64,000 bases of DNA, from NCBI RefSeq assembly GCF_021869535.1, contig NW_026262712.1:103916140-103980139 (forward strand), in the 5' to 3' direction. The stretch's first letter is position 1; each line of letters opens with the position of its first letter. Source of the stretch: Mytilus californianus (lineage: Eukaryota; Mollusca; Bivalvia; Mytilida; Mytilidae). This document shows positions 1-12,768 of this stretch, piece after piece. The notes beneath the pieces were generated by a model that did not search any database, was not told where the DNA came from, and saw nothing but the letters and a program-made list of their open reading frames with translations. Position numbers and translations under genes: made by a program.

Positions 1-318
1 TGAGATTCATAGATTCGAATGTACCAATATACCTTCTTCATCGTGAAAGGGTATTGATTTAAACTGAAAAATAACAGACAAACTTAAATAAAATGATGTA
101 CATATTATATTAGAGATTAGTTTCACTTAGATGAACATAGATAGCAGTTTCCATAGAACTAATGGATATTAGTTAAACTGTTAAATCGAAACGTGTAGCA
201 GTGGCCGTTCGAATTCAATTTAAAAACTATCAAATTAAAAAGAATTGACCATTTGCTCCTAGTTCATAACTTTTTAAGATCTATGTCAATCTTTCCATAG
301 GATATATATATATATAGA

Positions 319-593
319 GCCTAGGTGGTCGAGTGGTCTAGCGCGTCGGGCATAGTGCAAGGCGATTTGGTGCCACGATATCTCAGTAGCATGAGTTCGA
401 ATCCCGGCCAGGGAAGAACAAAAAATTTGCTTCCGCAAATTTTCTGATCTAACATTGTTGGGCTGTTGTTTAGACGAATTATATATACACAATGAATTTT
501 CAGCCTTGTATCACCATCACTGCTGGTGATCCGATGGATAAAATCTGTTGTAGAGTCGTCACTGGTTCAGACGTACTTATATATAAATATATA
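319..593 (+). mobile_element. tRNA-derived SINE, copy 1
   Basis: The head GCCTAGGTGGTCGAGTGGTC resembles a pol III A box, and GAGTTCGAATCCCGG a B box. An unrelated body follows, with a TCACCATCACTGCTGGTGAT module and an AT-rich tail. Three further copies lie within 800 bp. Confidence 0.85.
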
Positions 594-596
594 CAT

Positions 597-759
597 CTCG
601 TCTAAACATCAGCCCAACAATGTTAGATCTGTTAATTTGTTTCGCAAATTTTTTTTTTGTTTTTCCCTCGCCGGGATTCGAACTCATGCTACTGAGATAT
701 CGTGACACCAAATCGCCTGCACTGTATCCGACGCGCTAGACCACACAACCACCTAGGCT
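597..759 (-). mobile_element. tRNA-derived SINE, copy 2, inverted
   Basis: This is the reverse complement of the copy at 319, including the GAGTTCGAATCCCGG box. Together the two form a head-outward inverted pair. Confidence 0.85.
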
Positions 760-769
760 TCACAAAAAA

Positions 770-920
770 AAATTGCGAAAGCAAATTTACAGATCTAACA
801 TTGTTTGGCTGATGTTTAGACGAGTTGTATATAGAATGTACACAGCCATGTATCACCATCACTACTGGTGATCCGATGGATAAATCTGGTTCAGACGTAC
901 TTATAAATATAATTATTTCT
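770..920 (+). mobile_element. SINE fragment lacking its tRNA head
   Basis: It matches the body (GCGAAAGCAAATTTACAGAT) and the TCACCATCACTACTGGTGAT module of the neighbouring copies. Confidence 0.75.
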
Positions 921-1087
921 GTGACTGTATCTTGCATTAATTTGTAGGATCCTTTACAATAGATATTTCAGCTGATCTGTAACAATTCCATCTTCATGCC
1001 TTATATATCATGTACTGTATTACGACGCTAGATTAAAACTGACGAGGAAAGGTAACACCCGGCCACTGAAAGCTTTATTTTTGTGAA

Positions 1088-1280
1088 GCCTAGGTGGTCG
1101 TGTGGTCTAGCGCGTCGGATACAGTGCAGGCGATTTGGTGTCACGATATCTCAGTAGCATGAGTTCGAATCCCGGCGAGGGAAGAACAAAAAATTTGCGA
1201 GAGCAAATTTACAGATCTAACATTGTTGGGCTGATGTTTAGACGAGTTGTATATATATATATATATATATATATATACAA
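1088..1280 (+). mobile_element. tRNA-derived SINE, copy 4
   Basis: It has the same head and body as copy 1, ending in a (TA)n run at about 1250-1277. Confidence 0.85.
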
Positions 1281-2034
1281 ATCTAAATTGAAAACAACGT
1301 TCAAACCTATGATTGCGCTTCATAAAAAACGCAATTTTATACGTGTGCATGCAAAACAAATTTCTTGTTAGAGGGGTCTAAATATATATATATCTGTCCA
1401 TAGCAGAACTTTGTTTTCCCATTAATGTCCGAAGTCTGGTATTTTGTAAAAAGACTTGCAATAAAACGGGTACGACTACTTGATTTTAATATATCTATCG
1501 AAATTATTTTAAAGAGTCGAGTGTTTTGTTTGTAAATTAAATGATTTATTTTACTTAAATAATATATTCAATGGTTAAACCCTGGAGTTTGAACGATTAG
1601 AGAATAAGATTTAAAGCCTCTCCTATTAAAATAAAATTTCTGTTAAACTTTTAAGGTGAACCGATATAAATTTAGAACGAACTTGAATATAAAGGACATA
1701 TTTTGAATTATGACCAATTACATACGTTCATCCACAAACAAGTTTTATTGACAAGGATAGACAGAACAATGCCAGCTGAAATTATGTTGATGTACTAAAC
1801 ATATCACTAACATTTTAAACTCGATATCTCAGTGAAACGAACGCATAACATATAAATGTCATTTAAAGATGGGATGGATGAACGCCTCCTAAATATTAAT
1901 GTTTGTTGTTAATTGTTTGGAGAAAAACAATTTTGATAAAATAAAGTGAAGTTAAAAAATCAAAAATATAACTGTATAAAATACAAACATTGTATTGGAC
2001 ATACAAAATGGATCAAAATACTGACATCGATTCC

Positions 2035-3154
2035 GTAAGTAATATCATGTATGATATGGGCATGTGATATTGTAAAAAAAAATGCAATAATTTATTCTTA
2101 ACGTGTTTTAATTACATGTAATCAATTGATTCTTTTTATTTTGACATCAAACATATGTAATATCTCATGAGGTTTACAAACAAAAGGACGAGGATGTAGA
2201 CAACTATAGGGCTTTTTATTATTTGATTTACTGTTTAAGAATTTGAAAATTTCCTCTTAGAAACTCAATCCTCGCTGGAACTATTATACTAACCATATAT
2301 TTATTATGTCCCAAATCCTCACGTCTCTTATTTTGTTGATTATCAGTTGCAGGAATAAATTAATCGTTTAATTATATGTTCTCTTCTGTAAAAACTGTGA
2401 AAATTTGTGCTTTTTTATTTTTATTTTGGATCCTGATGATAAGCAATACTATCAAAAATAATGAGATAATTTACACTCTTTAAACCTGCACTGATTTCAT
2501 CAATAAATGGAGATGTAGTTTTAACATCCTTTAGCATAAGTATGTTATAACTTCAAAGAAAGTAACTTGTTCTTCATCGAGTATTCACTAAAATAGATCC
2601 AAAAATAAAATTTAACGGTTCACACGATCACAGAATGTTTTTATAAAAGAGTTAAAAAATGATGTTTGTTCATACTTATGCTTCAAACAGCATATAATAC
2701 AAATACATTTAAAATTCTACTTGAAAAAATGGCATGGCATTATTATAGATTGCTCATTTTTTTACTTGAAATACTAAGATAGCATGTCAATTGTCAGATA
2801 TAGATTGTTTGATTTATATATAGTTACAATTAAGCCGTAAAAACACTTTACATATGTATGTAAAAATTATAAGCAAAATTTCAATGGTGGCCACAAGATC
2901 CCAGCTGTCCACCGGCAGAGACATTTTTTATAAACAGACATGTACTATAGTCTGTATGGTACAAGCCTTAAAGTGTGTTATCACTGCTCAATGATAGTTG
3001 CATAGAACAGAGCAAATTCAATTTTAGTTTAAGTTCGACTCAAATTGTATGGTAGGCGTAAAATATTTACTACAGGCTTTAGGATATATATACCTTGCCA
3101 TGTCTTGTCTGTGTTTTTGTTTGAAGTTTTTCTTCGTATCGATCTGATGAATAT
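2035..3154. other. AT-rich stretch without recognised genes
   Basis: I see no convincing coding exon, RNA gene or repeat structure here. A possible start exon ends just before it, at 2034. Confidence 0.5.
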
Positions 3155-3625
3155 AAATAAGAAGATGTGGTATGAGTGCCAATGAGAAAACTCTCCATCC
3201 AAGTCACAATGTGTAAAAAGTCAACAATTATAGGTCAAAGTACGGCTTCAACACGGAGCCTTGGCTCACACCGAACAGTAAGCTATAAAGGGCCCCAAAA
3301 TGACTAGTGTAAAACAATTCAAACAGGAAAATCAACGGTCTAATCTACATAAAAAACGAGAAACACTTATGAACCACACCAACAAACGACAACCACTGAA
3401 CAACAGGCTCCTGACTTAGGACAGGTGCATACAAATACAGCGGGTTTGAACGTTTTAACAGGCGCCAACCTTCACCCTAACCTGAAACAGTAGTGTAACA
3501 TTACAACATAAAAAGACACACTATAAAATATAAATTGAAATGGCTTAACTCGATCAAAAAGACATAAACAAAAACAAGTAAGCATACAATGAACGATTAA
3601 GTTTGATCTATGACACAATATAAAT
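3155..3625 (-). repeat. Dispersed mussel repeat family R1, inverted copy
   Basis: It begins GAAGATGTGGTATGAGTGCC and contains CACGGAGCCTTGGCTCACAC. It is the opposite-strand relative of the copy that follows. I recognise it as a very common mussel repeat. Confidence 0.75.
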
Positions 3626-3639
3626 ACAATATTAATAAA

Positions 3640-4045
3640 TAAGGCTTTTTCAACTGACTTTTATAGATTGTGTTTATGTTGTGCTGTTACACCACTGTCC
3701 CAGGTCAGGGGGAGGATTGAGCGCTCACAAACATGTTTAACCCCGCCACATTCTTTATGTGCCTGTCCCAAGTCAGGGACCTCTAGTTCAGTGGTTGTTG
3801 TTGGTTCATGTATGTCATATTTGTTTTTCTTAAAGTGTTTTGTTATAAATTAGGCCGTTAATTTTCTCAATTGCATTGTTTCATATTTTTCATATCTGGG
3901 CCTTTTATAGCCGACTATACGGTATGAGTTTTTGTCATTGTTGAAGGCCGTACGGTTGCATATAATTGCTTACATCCAATTCATTTTAACTTCTGTGGAT
4001 AGTTGTCTCATTGGCAATCATACCACATCTCCTTATTTTTATTTT
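3640..4045 (+). repeat. Repeat family R1, forward copy
   Basis: It contains GTTACACCACTGTCCCAGGT and ends ATTGGCAATCATACCACATC. With the previous copy it makes a large inverted pair. Confidence 0.8.
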
Positions 4046-4377
4046 AATAAAGAAAATGCAGATTTTGTTTATTTTATACGTGGAATACCTGAGACGAATA
4101 AAATTTAAAATGATAACATATTAACTGTTCCATAACCTTCTGTGTATTAAAGGGGTTCATATAAAAACATGTTAATTGCTCAGTTGACATTATAACGGTG
4201 ATATAAATCGATAATAGTTTAAGTGCGCACCTTATTTCTTTAGGATGTGGCAGTTTTATTTGCATGTTATTTCATGTTGACAATATGCATACTTTTTATG
4301 TACTTCCAATAAGTGAAAGTTCGTAGTAACATCGACATGATTCTTCACTACAGAGATTTTACTATTTGTTTAGAATC

Positions 4378-4516
4378 TCAGTAATTTAGAATCTTGGTAA
4401 CTAGTGACATAACTCCAACCCCCTAGATATAATCATGGTTACTATTGACATATCTCCAACCCCCTAGATAGAATCTTGGTTACTACTGACATATCTCCAC
4501 CCCTAGATAGATTGTC
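4378..4516. repeat. 42-bp tandem repeat, three units
   Basis: Units of the type AATCTTGGTTACTACTGACA plus TATCTCCAACCCCCTAGATAG. Confidence 0.85.
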
Positions 4517-5154
4517 ATCATGTTCCATGCTGCCATATTCGATGAACACAAAATACAAAATTAGTTCAATTCTCACCAGGGGCGTAAAAGTTATTAGGGA
4601 CGACCATTAAAATTTCAAGGGGGAGGAGGGAGAGGATATTAGCCTCGGTACGGATATTCATTTTCACATGTTGCTAGGAAAACTCATTTAAATTTCTTTC
4701 GTTTTTGTAGAAAACTATATTCAGCATTTTGATTTTGTGATATACATTTTCATCCAGTTTTGGTAAAGATTATTCATTTTCATATTTTATCTGGCCAATA
4801 GTAATCACTTTAATGTTTTCTGAAAATCACTTGTTCTTATATATCGATACAAGACACATACTTTAGCATAACGATTCTAAGAGTGTCATTAAGCATAAAT
4901 CAAGTGTTTCATGCTTTTTTTCTCTTTTTACCCCCTTAGGTTATGTAGCTCCTCAAGCATTCAGGTAATTAGAACCAAGATGTTTTTGAATTGAAGTAAG
5001 TTAAGATACCTTAATATAGGGGCAAACGGGGGAGGTCGTCGCTTGTAAAAAAGAAACAAATGTAGGGGTGCATATAGGGTTATACGTCAGTTAGCCTCAA
5101 CAACATTAAAATCAACAACGATAGCCATTCTATGATCGAATGTACAATTTAAGG

Positions 5155-5815
5155 TTGTGCACTGCCTTTATTTTTTTCCTTAAATATTCTCAAGACGTTT
5201 AACAAGCAACATTCAATCAGTTAAATAATGTCTGGAGATCCCATCTGCCAACCAACATGGTCCGGATTGCTAAAATAGAACATAGGGAACAAATGCAAGT
5301 TTTGTCTTTTATCTTGAAAATCGCTATAAATAGAGAAAATCTGAGAAGTTCAAACATGTTCAGAATGTTAAAAATTTACCTCCTGTTCATTTCGATCAAA
5401 ACTGTCGGACTCCTTAATGAAGTTATTGTTAAAAAAAAGACGATTTCTACTATTTGTTTCATTATTGCCATTTGTCTTGAAAATTATAATACAATAGAAA
5501 TAAACTTTTGATAGCAAAAATAATCAGCAAGACAAGATCAAATAAATCAGCATTGCCGAAATCGTCAGACGAGTCCTTATAGGAGTTATTGCCCTTAAAT
5601 GACGATTTTTCCATCTTTTTCCCAAATGTTTGCCTATTATCTAAAAACTATAATAGATGGATACAATCTTTAGATAACGAAAATGACGAGCAAGACAATA
5701 TCAAAAAATGTGTCAGCATGGCCGAAATCATCAGTCGACTTTTTATGAAGTTATTGGCCTTAAATGACGTTTTTTGCCAACTTTTTACGTTTTTACATAT
5801 AATTTTTTTCAGTTG
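5155..5815 (+). repeat. Degenerate dispersed repeat with internal ~170-bp units
   Basis: The phrase GGAGATCCCATCTGCCAACC, and repeated 'GAGTTATTGCCCTTAAATGA'-like phrases at about 5415, 5583 and 5750, mark a decayed element common in bivalve DNA. The short open frames in it are not conserved-looking. Confidence 0.55.
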
Positions 5816-6890
5816 ACCTGTTAACCTAAATGCTTAAAATACTTTCAGAAAGTAATGATTGATCATATGGGAACAAATTAAGTGTATGCAGTCTATCTAG
5901 ATGTGTTTTGGGAAATTTCTTTCTTTTTTAGGAAGGGAGTGTCAAAAGGGATTTGAAGTATGGAAGGAGAAAAACACTTTTACTTAGAAATACCATTTCC
6001 TTCCATACAATGTTTGTGGCATGTTTGTACTTTAATTGTCCTTTAAACTTCCAAGCACCATTTTTTTCTAACCGCGAGAATCACTATAGTAAATGTTGAT
6101 GAGACATACTCATGTAAACATTTTTCTATATTACAAACTATTTAAACACATTTTTTTAAAAATAAACAATATGGGTGGTGGAGGTTTCTTTTTAAAATTT
6201 TTCTATATATGAAAAAAAGGTATCTTTAAGTTTTAAAACTGCTGATGATAAATTACACAAATAACGACACGTTTATTTAACGTGCAATCATGCATAATTT
6301 GAAAGTAATCCTTCATTTCCTATCAAATAGAAATAATCATTTCGTTTTGAAATAACTTTGCACTGAAGCAGGATTTGAATAATTTGTAAAAACAAGATTA
6401 TTTTTAAGTTTAAGAAGGGTAAAAAATATGCTTAAAAGATCATTATGAGGGATGCGTTATATTTTCATTGATTCAGATATTTCATCCTAAACAAAGGAAT
6501 GTTGTGTTAACGAGGAAACATTTTTTTACAGTTTTCTTTCGGAATATGTTTTATATTTCTTGTTTGATATTTAATTCAACTAAATCTTAATAAAATCTAT
6601 TCACACCAGTAACTACTAGTGATCATTTCCACATATAAACATACAAAGCCTACTGTACTATAATCTCTAAAGATGTCGTTTTACACACTGCATCAGCAGT
6701 AGCTATGCTTTCGCTTCATACATATTTGATAAAAAAAAAAAAAAAAAGCGTGGATAATAAAAAGTGTGAAATCTTCTCTCAGGACTCGGGGTATTGGTGT
6801 AGTCTGTCCTACTTTTCAATTATTTTTGGTAATTCTTGTTATTCAGTTAAATACGTATTTTTAACTGAAAATTGTTATTTGTCCCAAGTC
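5816..6890. other. Non-genic AT-rich stretch
   Basis: There is no supported feature except a 16-bp poly(A) run near 6731. Confidence 0.5.
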
Positions 6891-6896
6891 ATATAT

Positions 6897-7140
6897 AACG
6901 ATAAGAAGCTGTTGTATGATTGCCATTGAGTCAACTATGTACAACTATTTACGGCAGTCTAAATGGCGTGGATGTAAGCAACTATAGGTCTCACCCTCGG
7001 CAATGAACAAAACCCATACCCTAGAGTCGGATATAAAAGTGCCTGTGAAATGAAAACCAAATATGACAGACAAAAACTATGGACAACCACTAAAATACAG
7101 GCTACTGGCTTGGGACAGACACATAAAGAATATACTTCAT
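6897..7140 (-). repeat. Repeat family R1, truncated copy
   Basis: It matches the inverted R1 phrases (TGATTGCCATTGAGTCAACT, GGCTTGGGACAGACACATAA). Confidence 0.6.
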
Positions 7141-7716
7141 TTGAATCATATTAACATGATTTTGTATAAATATCATAGAATCGTTTGTTTTAAAACATAA
7201 TGCAGATATCTGAAACGCTTATAAATTGAATATGGTAAACTGGTATTCTTACCAAATGTTTTAAAAAATTTATTGTTATTCGATGGATGCAAGTTTATTT
7301 AGTCAAACAAACTATATTAACCCGGCATCAGGCCCTGGTAAATATGATATGTTTTGGTTAATAAACTCTTATACCCTTGTATTCACCATAGACCTTGTTA
7401 AAAGTCGTTTGGTTCTGTGCACATGATCAGGTTAGATCCGATAAATGTTTTCGATGTCATAAACACAACAAATCCGATACACTTCTATCATTTTCAATTG
7501 TTCTATCTTTTAATAGGATGTAGGTTTTTTTTATGTTGCTATCGATTTTAATCTTCTATTTATTTGTCATGTTACATTACGGTTTCTCTATTCTTTTGTA
7601 TAGTGTATTCATGTTAAGAAGTTCTTAATTCAACAAAAGCCAACTTATCAGACTAATAAAAGGGGGGGGAGGTCTTTACATATCAAACCTGTTACATTTC
7701 TCAATGAATTAATTAT

Positions 7717-8012
7717 CGATCCCCTATGACATGGAGACCATTATAAATGTATGTTTTCATAATTCTGATCCCCTATGACACGGAGACCATTAGAAATGTA
7801 TGTTTTCGTAATTCTGATCTCCTACAATGTATGACATGGAGACCATTATAAATGTATGTTTTCATAATTCTGATCCCCTATGACATGGAGACCATTAGAA
7901 ATGCATGTTTTCGTAATTCTGATCCCGTATGACATGGAGACCATTAGAAATGTATGTTTTCGTAATTCTGATCCCGTATGACATGGAGACCATTAGAAAT
8001 GTATGTTTTCGA
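7717..8012. repeat. 49-bp tandem repeat, six units
   Basis: The unit is GATCCCCTATGACATGGAGA, CCATTAGAAATGTATGTTTT, CGTAATTCT with few changes. Confidence 0.93.
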
Positions 8013-8777
8013 TTCTTATCGATCATGTATCTCTCTACATTATATGTAACAAGTTTTATTGATTAGTTCTCAATTCTAAACCTCGATTTATATAATATTA
8101 AAGCTTCTTAACAAAATATAATAAATAAAATATCTTATTTATATATAAATAAAGCGCATCTCTATGCATGTATACAAAAGAACTTTTTGTTACACTTTAT
8201 GTAGTACTAAAGTATAGATTTTTTTAAGGAAAAAAACATTTGCTTTTAATGCCTCATTCATGAAAGATCATTTAACATATTAAGATTAAATCATCTTGTA
8301 TTTCAATCATGTAAACTATGCATTTATTAGAAATAATCTCATATACTATTACCATGATTACAGTAACTTTAAAGTCTTATTAAGGTTGGTAAATAACTAT
8401 ATACAATTAGTCAAGGACAATCTAAGCAGTGATACATTGGGCTACACAAAGAAAGTTTTTCATTAACTGTGACAAACTTACAATTTAAAACTGTTAATGA
8501 TTAATCCAAGACAAGTTGTTCTGTAGCTGTGACAAATATCACTTAACTCAATACAAGTAAAACTGTTCTGTGACAAACAGTAGAAGTCGTAAAGTTTATT
8601 GTTCAACATAAGTACCTTAACTATGAACTACACATGTGCCAAAGGCACCATCTATTAATGTACCAAATAAGTAAATGATTGTCTTTGATATATCTTAATG
8701 TTTATAGCTTAGCATAGGGTATACACATTTATCTATTATCTATGTCTGTATCTAGATTCCGCTTCGATTTTTTTGTC

Positions 8778-9085
8778 TCGTGTGTATGTTCAATCTGAGC
8801 ACCCCGGTATTTGGTGTGGTTCGTGTGTATGTTCAATCCGAGCACCCCGGTATTTGGTGTGGTTCGTGTGTATTTTCAATCCGAGCACCCCGGTATTTGG
8901 TGTGGTTCGTGTGTATGTTCAATCCGAGCACCCCAGTATTTGGTGTGGTTCGTGTGTATGTTCAATGCGAGCACCCCGGTATTTGGTGTGGTTCGTGTGT
9001 ATGTTCAATGCGAGCACCCCGGTATTTGGTGTGGTTCGTGTGTATGTTCAATGCGAGCACCCCGGTATTTGGTGTGGTTCGTGTT
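8778..9085. repeat. 43-bp tandem repeat, seven units
   Basis: The unit is TCGTGTGTATGTTCAATCCG, AGCACCCCGGTATTTGGTGT, GGT. Because 43 is not a multiple of 3, all three plus frames stay open and spell the same peptides in rotation. The long open frames here are artefacts of the array. Confidence 0.95.
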
Positions 9086-9309
9086 AAATCTTATTTTTTT
9101 ATGTAGTGTTTTGTAGACTGTTGCTTGTCTTTTCGTGGTGTTTCGTGTTTTGTCGATCTCTCTTCGACTTGTGTATGTTGACATTCCCTTTGGAAAGTTA
9201 TGCCTCTTTCTTCATTCATAGCAACTGCGTAAAATAGTAGCATTACTTTTGAAGACGTAAACATGTTGGAAAAGTTTTTACTAAATGTATTATTCCTGGT
9301 CATCTTTGA

Positions 9310-10560
9310 AAACCGTTACTTTGTAAACCTTTAGAAATAATTAGTTTCTTTGAGTTGATTCGATTTCGGCCATCTGTGTAATTGACTTTTATTTCTATAT
9401 AACTTGTTTTATTTATTCATTTATTATTTGATTGTTTGTTTGTTTGATTAGTAAGTTATCTATCACTTGGACATAAACTTGTAAATGTAGTTAAATGATT
9501 TGTTATATGGATCATTCTCCATACCATACAATATGTGTTCATGGTTTCCTCATGCATAATGCATTTCTTTTTTTCGTTTATATAGGGTACTGTTAGTTTA
9601 TTTTTCTACATAAAGGGTTGTTACTACTCTACATAAAAGAAAAATCTCTTTCACAACTATCGTCCTGAATGTACATGAAATATGAGCAACTGGACGTTTA
9701 GCAAACATCAATTTATCAATTTTCACAGACTAACAAGATTGCGTTGTCATGAGTATAATAGGAAACTGGGTATATTTTTTTAAGTGTAAAGTTACATAAA
9801 AGTTAGATGAAATAATAATCTTTAATTAGACTTATATCATGTACGCATATTACATACATAATATGTACATAAACAGATGTTCAAATTGGTTTTAAAAACT
9901 ATAGTAAAGCAAAGTTAATGTAACGACAAATTTGAATCAGTGTATCAATCGAATTACATACACTATGTTAAGGTCGGCTTTATCTAGTTATACTGTATCA
10001 TATAGTATTGCATATCTATTGATATTCATTAAATTAATGCATGCCATATTGTATTTATAACTTACTGTGCTATAAATACTTTAAGACGTTCAAACAATTA
10101 ACAGATGGTCTTTAATTAACATAATATATGTATATATCAGTACAGATACACCTCTAAAGATGTTAATATTTCAATCAACTCGGAGGTTTCAAATATCTAT
10201 TTTAAACACAAGTGGGACACAATTTCAGTAACATGCCTTTCTGATTCCAATAAAGACAGTTGAGCGTGTCATAAGCATGCTGTTAATAAATTATAATTTC
10301 GTAACAAAGTAAGTTTGTTAAGCTTTATTGTCGTAATCATACACAAGCAACACTCAGGAATAAAGTAAAATGGTCAATTATTATATGCTGACATGATAAT
10401 CACACATTTGCCATACTAGATTAATGTATCCGCCAATTTCATGTTACGCCATATAAGACTCGTTAAAATTCCATTAACTGCTTGTAACGTTTACATCTCT
10501 GGACAAAACAGTCTTCAAACGGAAATCAGGTGCCGCTGTTAGAACTGTTGTTTTTCAAGT
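9310..10560. other. Non-genic AT-rich stretch
   Basis: I see no supported gene or strong repeat. Confidence 0.45.
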
Positions 10561-10829
10561 TCGTCAAGTGTGGTGAACATCCTGTCTCCTGTAAAAGTGA
10601 GCCAATATCCTTTAGCTATTGCAGGCATAATCATAATCAGTTCTGCGTACTTTATGAGTTTTGATATAAAACTGAAAGGCACGTTAAATGAAAGGCAGTT
10701 TCTTTCAGAACTGTTTTTAATGACTAAAGGTAAGTAACATTTTGTAGAAGGACTTTCTAACTTAGTACATTGTTTCTTTATAACTCAAAACTCATTAACT
10801 AATTGTCGGAGGCCTCCTGATATTTTGTT

Positions 10830-11180
10830 AAAGAGAGAGAGAGAGGGGGAAGATATCAAGTGAACATTCAAAACGCATTCTAGTAAGTCAGAGAGACTGA
10901 CGACGCCATGACAACTAAACAGATAAGTCGTAGAGAGACTGACGACGCCATGACAACAAAACAGATAAGTCGTAGAGAGACTGACGACGCCATGACAACA
11001 AAACAGATAAGCGACGAAAAGACAAACAAGTCCACATTACATTACATTGATAATTAAAGACTGAGCAACACGAAACAAAATGAAAACTTAAAAACCGGGG
11101 ATGATTTTGGGTGCTTCTGAAGAGTAAGCAGATCATGATCCACGTGTGACACTGTGATGTTGCTCATGGAAATTCGGTAG
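10830..11180 (+). repeat. Dispersed repeat family R2, copy 1, with 48-bp triplication
   Basis: The family shares GACGACGCCATGACAAC, 'GAGCAACACGAA' and a 'GAAGRGTAAGCAGATC' block. At 10893-11010 a 48-bp unit (GAGAGACTGACGACGCCATG...) is repeated three times. Confidence 0.75.
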
Positions 11181-11769
11181 GTCACAATCGAAAATATCCG
11201 TTGTCATCAGTGCATGACAAAGATAATGCATATAACAGTCAACCAACTCGTGCTGGTGTCAGTTATGTTTTGTAATTTTTTCTCTTTAAACCTTATAAAG
11301 GACATATTTCCAAACTAATAAAAAATATATAGAAAAACACTCCACCTAATCTTTGTAGCATTCTAATATAACAGACGACAAAAACGTAATTCAACATTAC
11401 TAAATTATACTGGAAGCTAATTCAAGTTACATAATCTGCTCATATAGAACTCATTTTTTCTTTCATTCTAAGTCATTTAGCACGACCCTCTCGGAGCAAA
11501 AAAATATACCCATTAAAATCCACAAAATTTTTATGAGATATTTCTAATTCTTTTCTTACTGTTGCAATTCATCGCCACAGTTGGATCACATTAAAATGAA
11601 ACACGTTTTCAGAGAATTCCATACTATGAACATAAATGAACCAGTGGGACCCTCCCAGCTTAATATCTTATCTTACCGAATAAGCCGAGTTTTCAATGGT
11701 AATCCAAAATGTTCGTCCCTTTCCCTGGTCCAACAACTTTTCAGAGCCAATGAACTTATCAATATATTA

Positions 11770-11985
11770 GTTAAAGAGAGGCTAAAGATACCAAAGGGAC
11801 ATTCAAACTCAAAAATAAACTGACAACGCCATAGCTAAAAAATAAAGAGACAAACAGACAAACAACAGTTCACAAAACACAAACTAAAGACTGAGCAACA
11901 CGAACCTCACCCAACCTGGGGGTGATCTGAGGTGCTCCGGAAGGGTAAGCAGATCCTGCTCCACATGTAACTTGTTAACATCTTA
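11770..11985 (+). repeat. Repeat family R2, copy 2
   Basis: It contains AAAGAGAGGCTAAAGATACC, CTGACAACGCCATAGC and CCGGAAGGGTAAGCAGATCC. I recognise this as an abundant mussel repeat. Confidence 0.8.
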
Positions 11986-12599
11986 AATGTGTATGTTTTG
12001 CATTAAACAATTGTCCATCAATGAAGCAATATATTGACTAACATTTGACTTAGCAGTGGCTAAACAGTATAAAGATAAAGAATTTATGTTTTATTGTTCC
12101 AATTCAACGTGACACGTACGTTACAATGTGGTTAAAGTAATGAGTCAAATAATATGCAATTGTCCATACATATATTACCACTGTTCGTTAAAAGCAACCA
12201 ACAATCAATCAATCAATCAATCCATGCATATATCTACCTGCCTTTGTTTAGCAGCAACTGTACATCATACCTTGTCGATGCGATTTCCTATGATTTGTCT
12301 CCTTTCCAACCGGTGCTTAAACATGTATTTGTTACTTTCACTTCTCCTTCAACAGTTTGCAAAAGGTATGTGTTCAGGGACCAATTTGGGAGGAAGCATA
12401 GATCTACCATTACGTTCTTAGTTTGCTTTTATTTATTGTACACAAATCATAGCAACGTATATACTTATTATAATTTTACGTCTATCATCTTCACTTTTAT
12501 TAATACAATGACCGCAATACTAATTATTTCATATGTTTTGAGCAACATTGGCTATAGGTACCAGAGATGATTTGGTTTTGAATTTTTTCCTCCATTTGT

Positions 12600-12768
12600 C
12601 ATGCGTGTTCGACACCATCTTAATTGATTAGGATTGTCATTTTTCCTGCAGAAGTTCGGTTGTTCTCTTCGGCTTCCTCCACCAAAAAAAACTTAACCTC
12701 AACGAAATAGCCAATAGTGCTTAAAATGGCGTTAAAACCCCAATCAATCTATCAATCTATTTGTCATG
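12600..12768 (+). mobile_element. SINE 3' portion with ATCAATCT tail
   Basis: The phrase TTAAAATGGCGTTAAAACCC followed by CAATCAATCTATCAATCT is typical of the 3' end of molluscan SINEs. The tRNA-like head is not recognisable. Confidence 0.5.

Noticed and set aside
335..410. Possible real tRNA gene
   Set aside because: A and B boxes are present, but no cloverleaf with paired acceptor stem could be formed, and near-identical copies with the same non-tRNA body show it is a SINE.
8773..9116. Three overlapping frames of about 100 codons
   Set aside because: They are the same 43-bp tandem unit read in three frames.
10893..11010. CRISPR-like spacing of three repeats
   Set aside because: Plain tandem units without unique spacers, in a eukaryotic dispersed repeat.
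12154..12570. 138-codon plus frame near an ATCA-repeat SINE
   Set aside because: No recognisable domain. Only the sub-piece 12252-12365 looks exon-like, and that is listed as a weak candidate.
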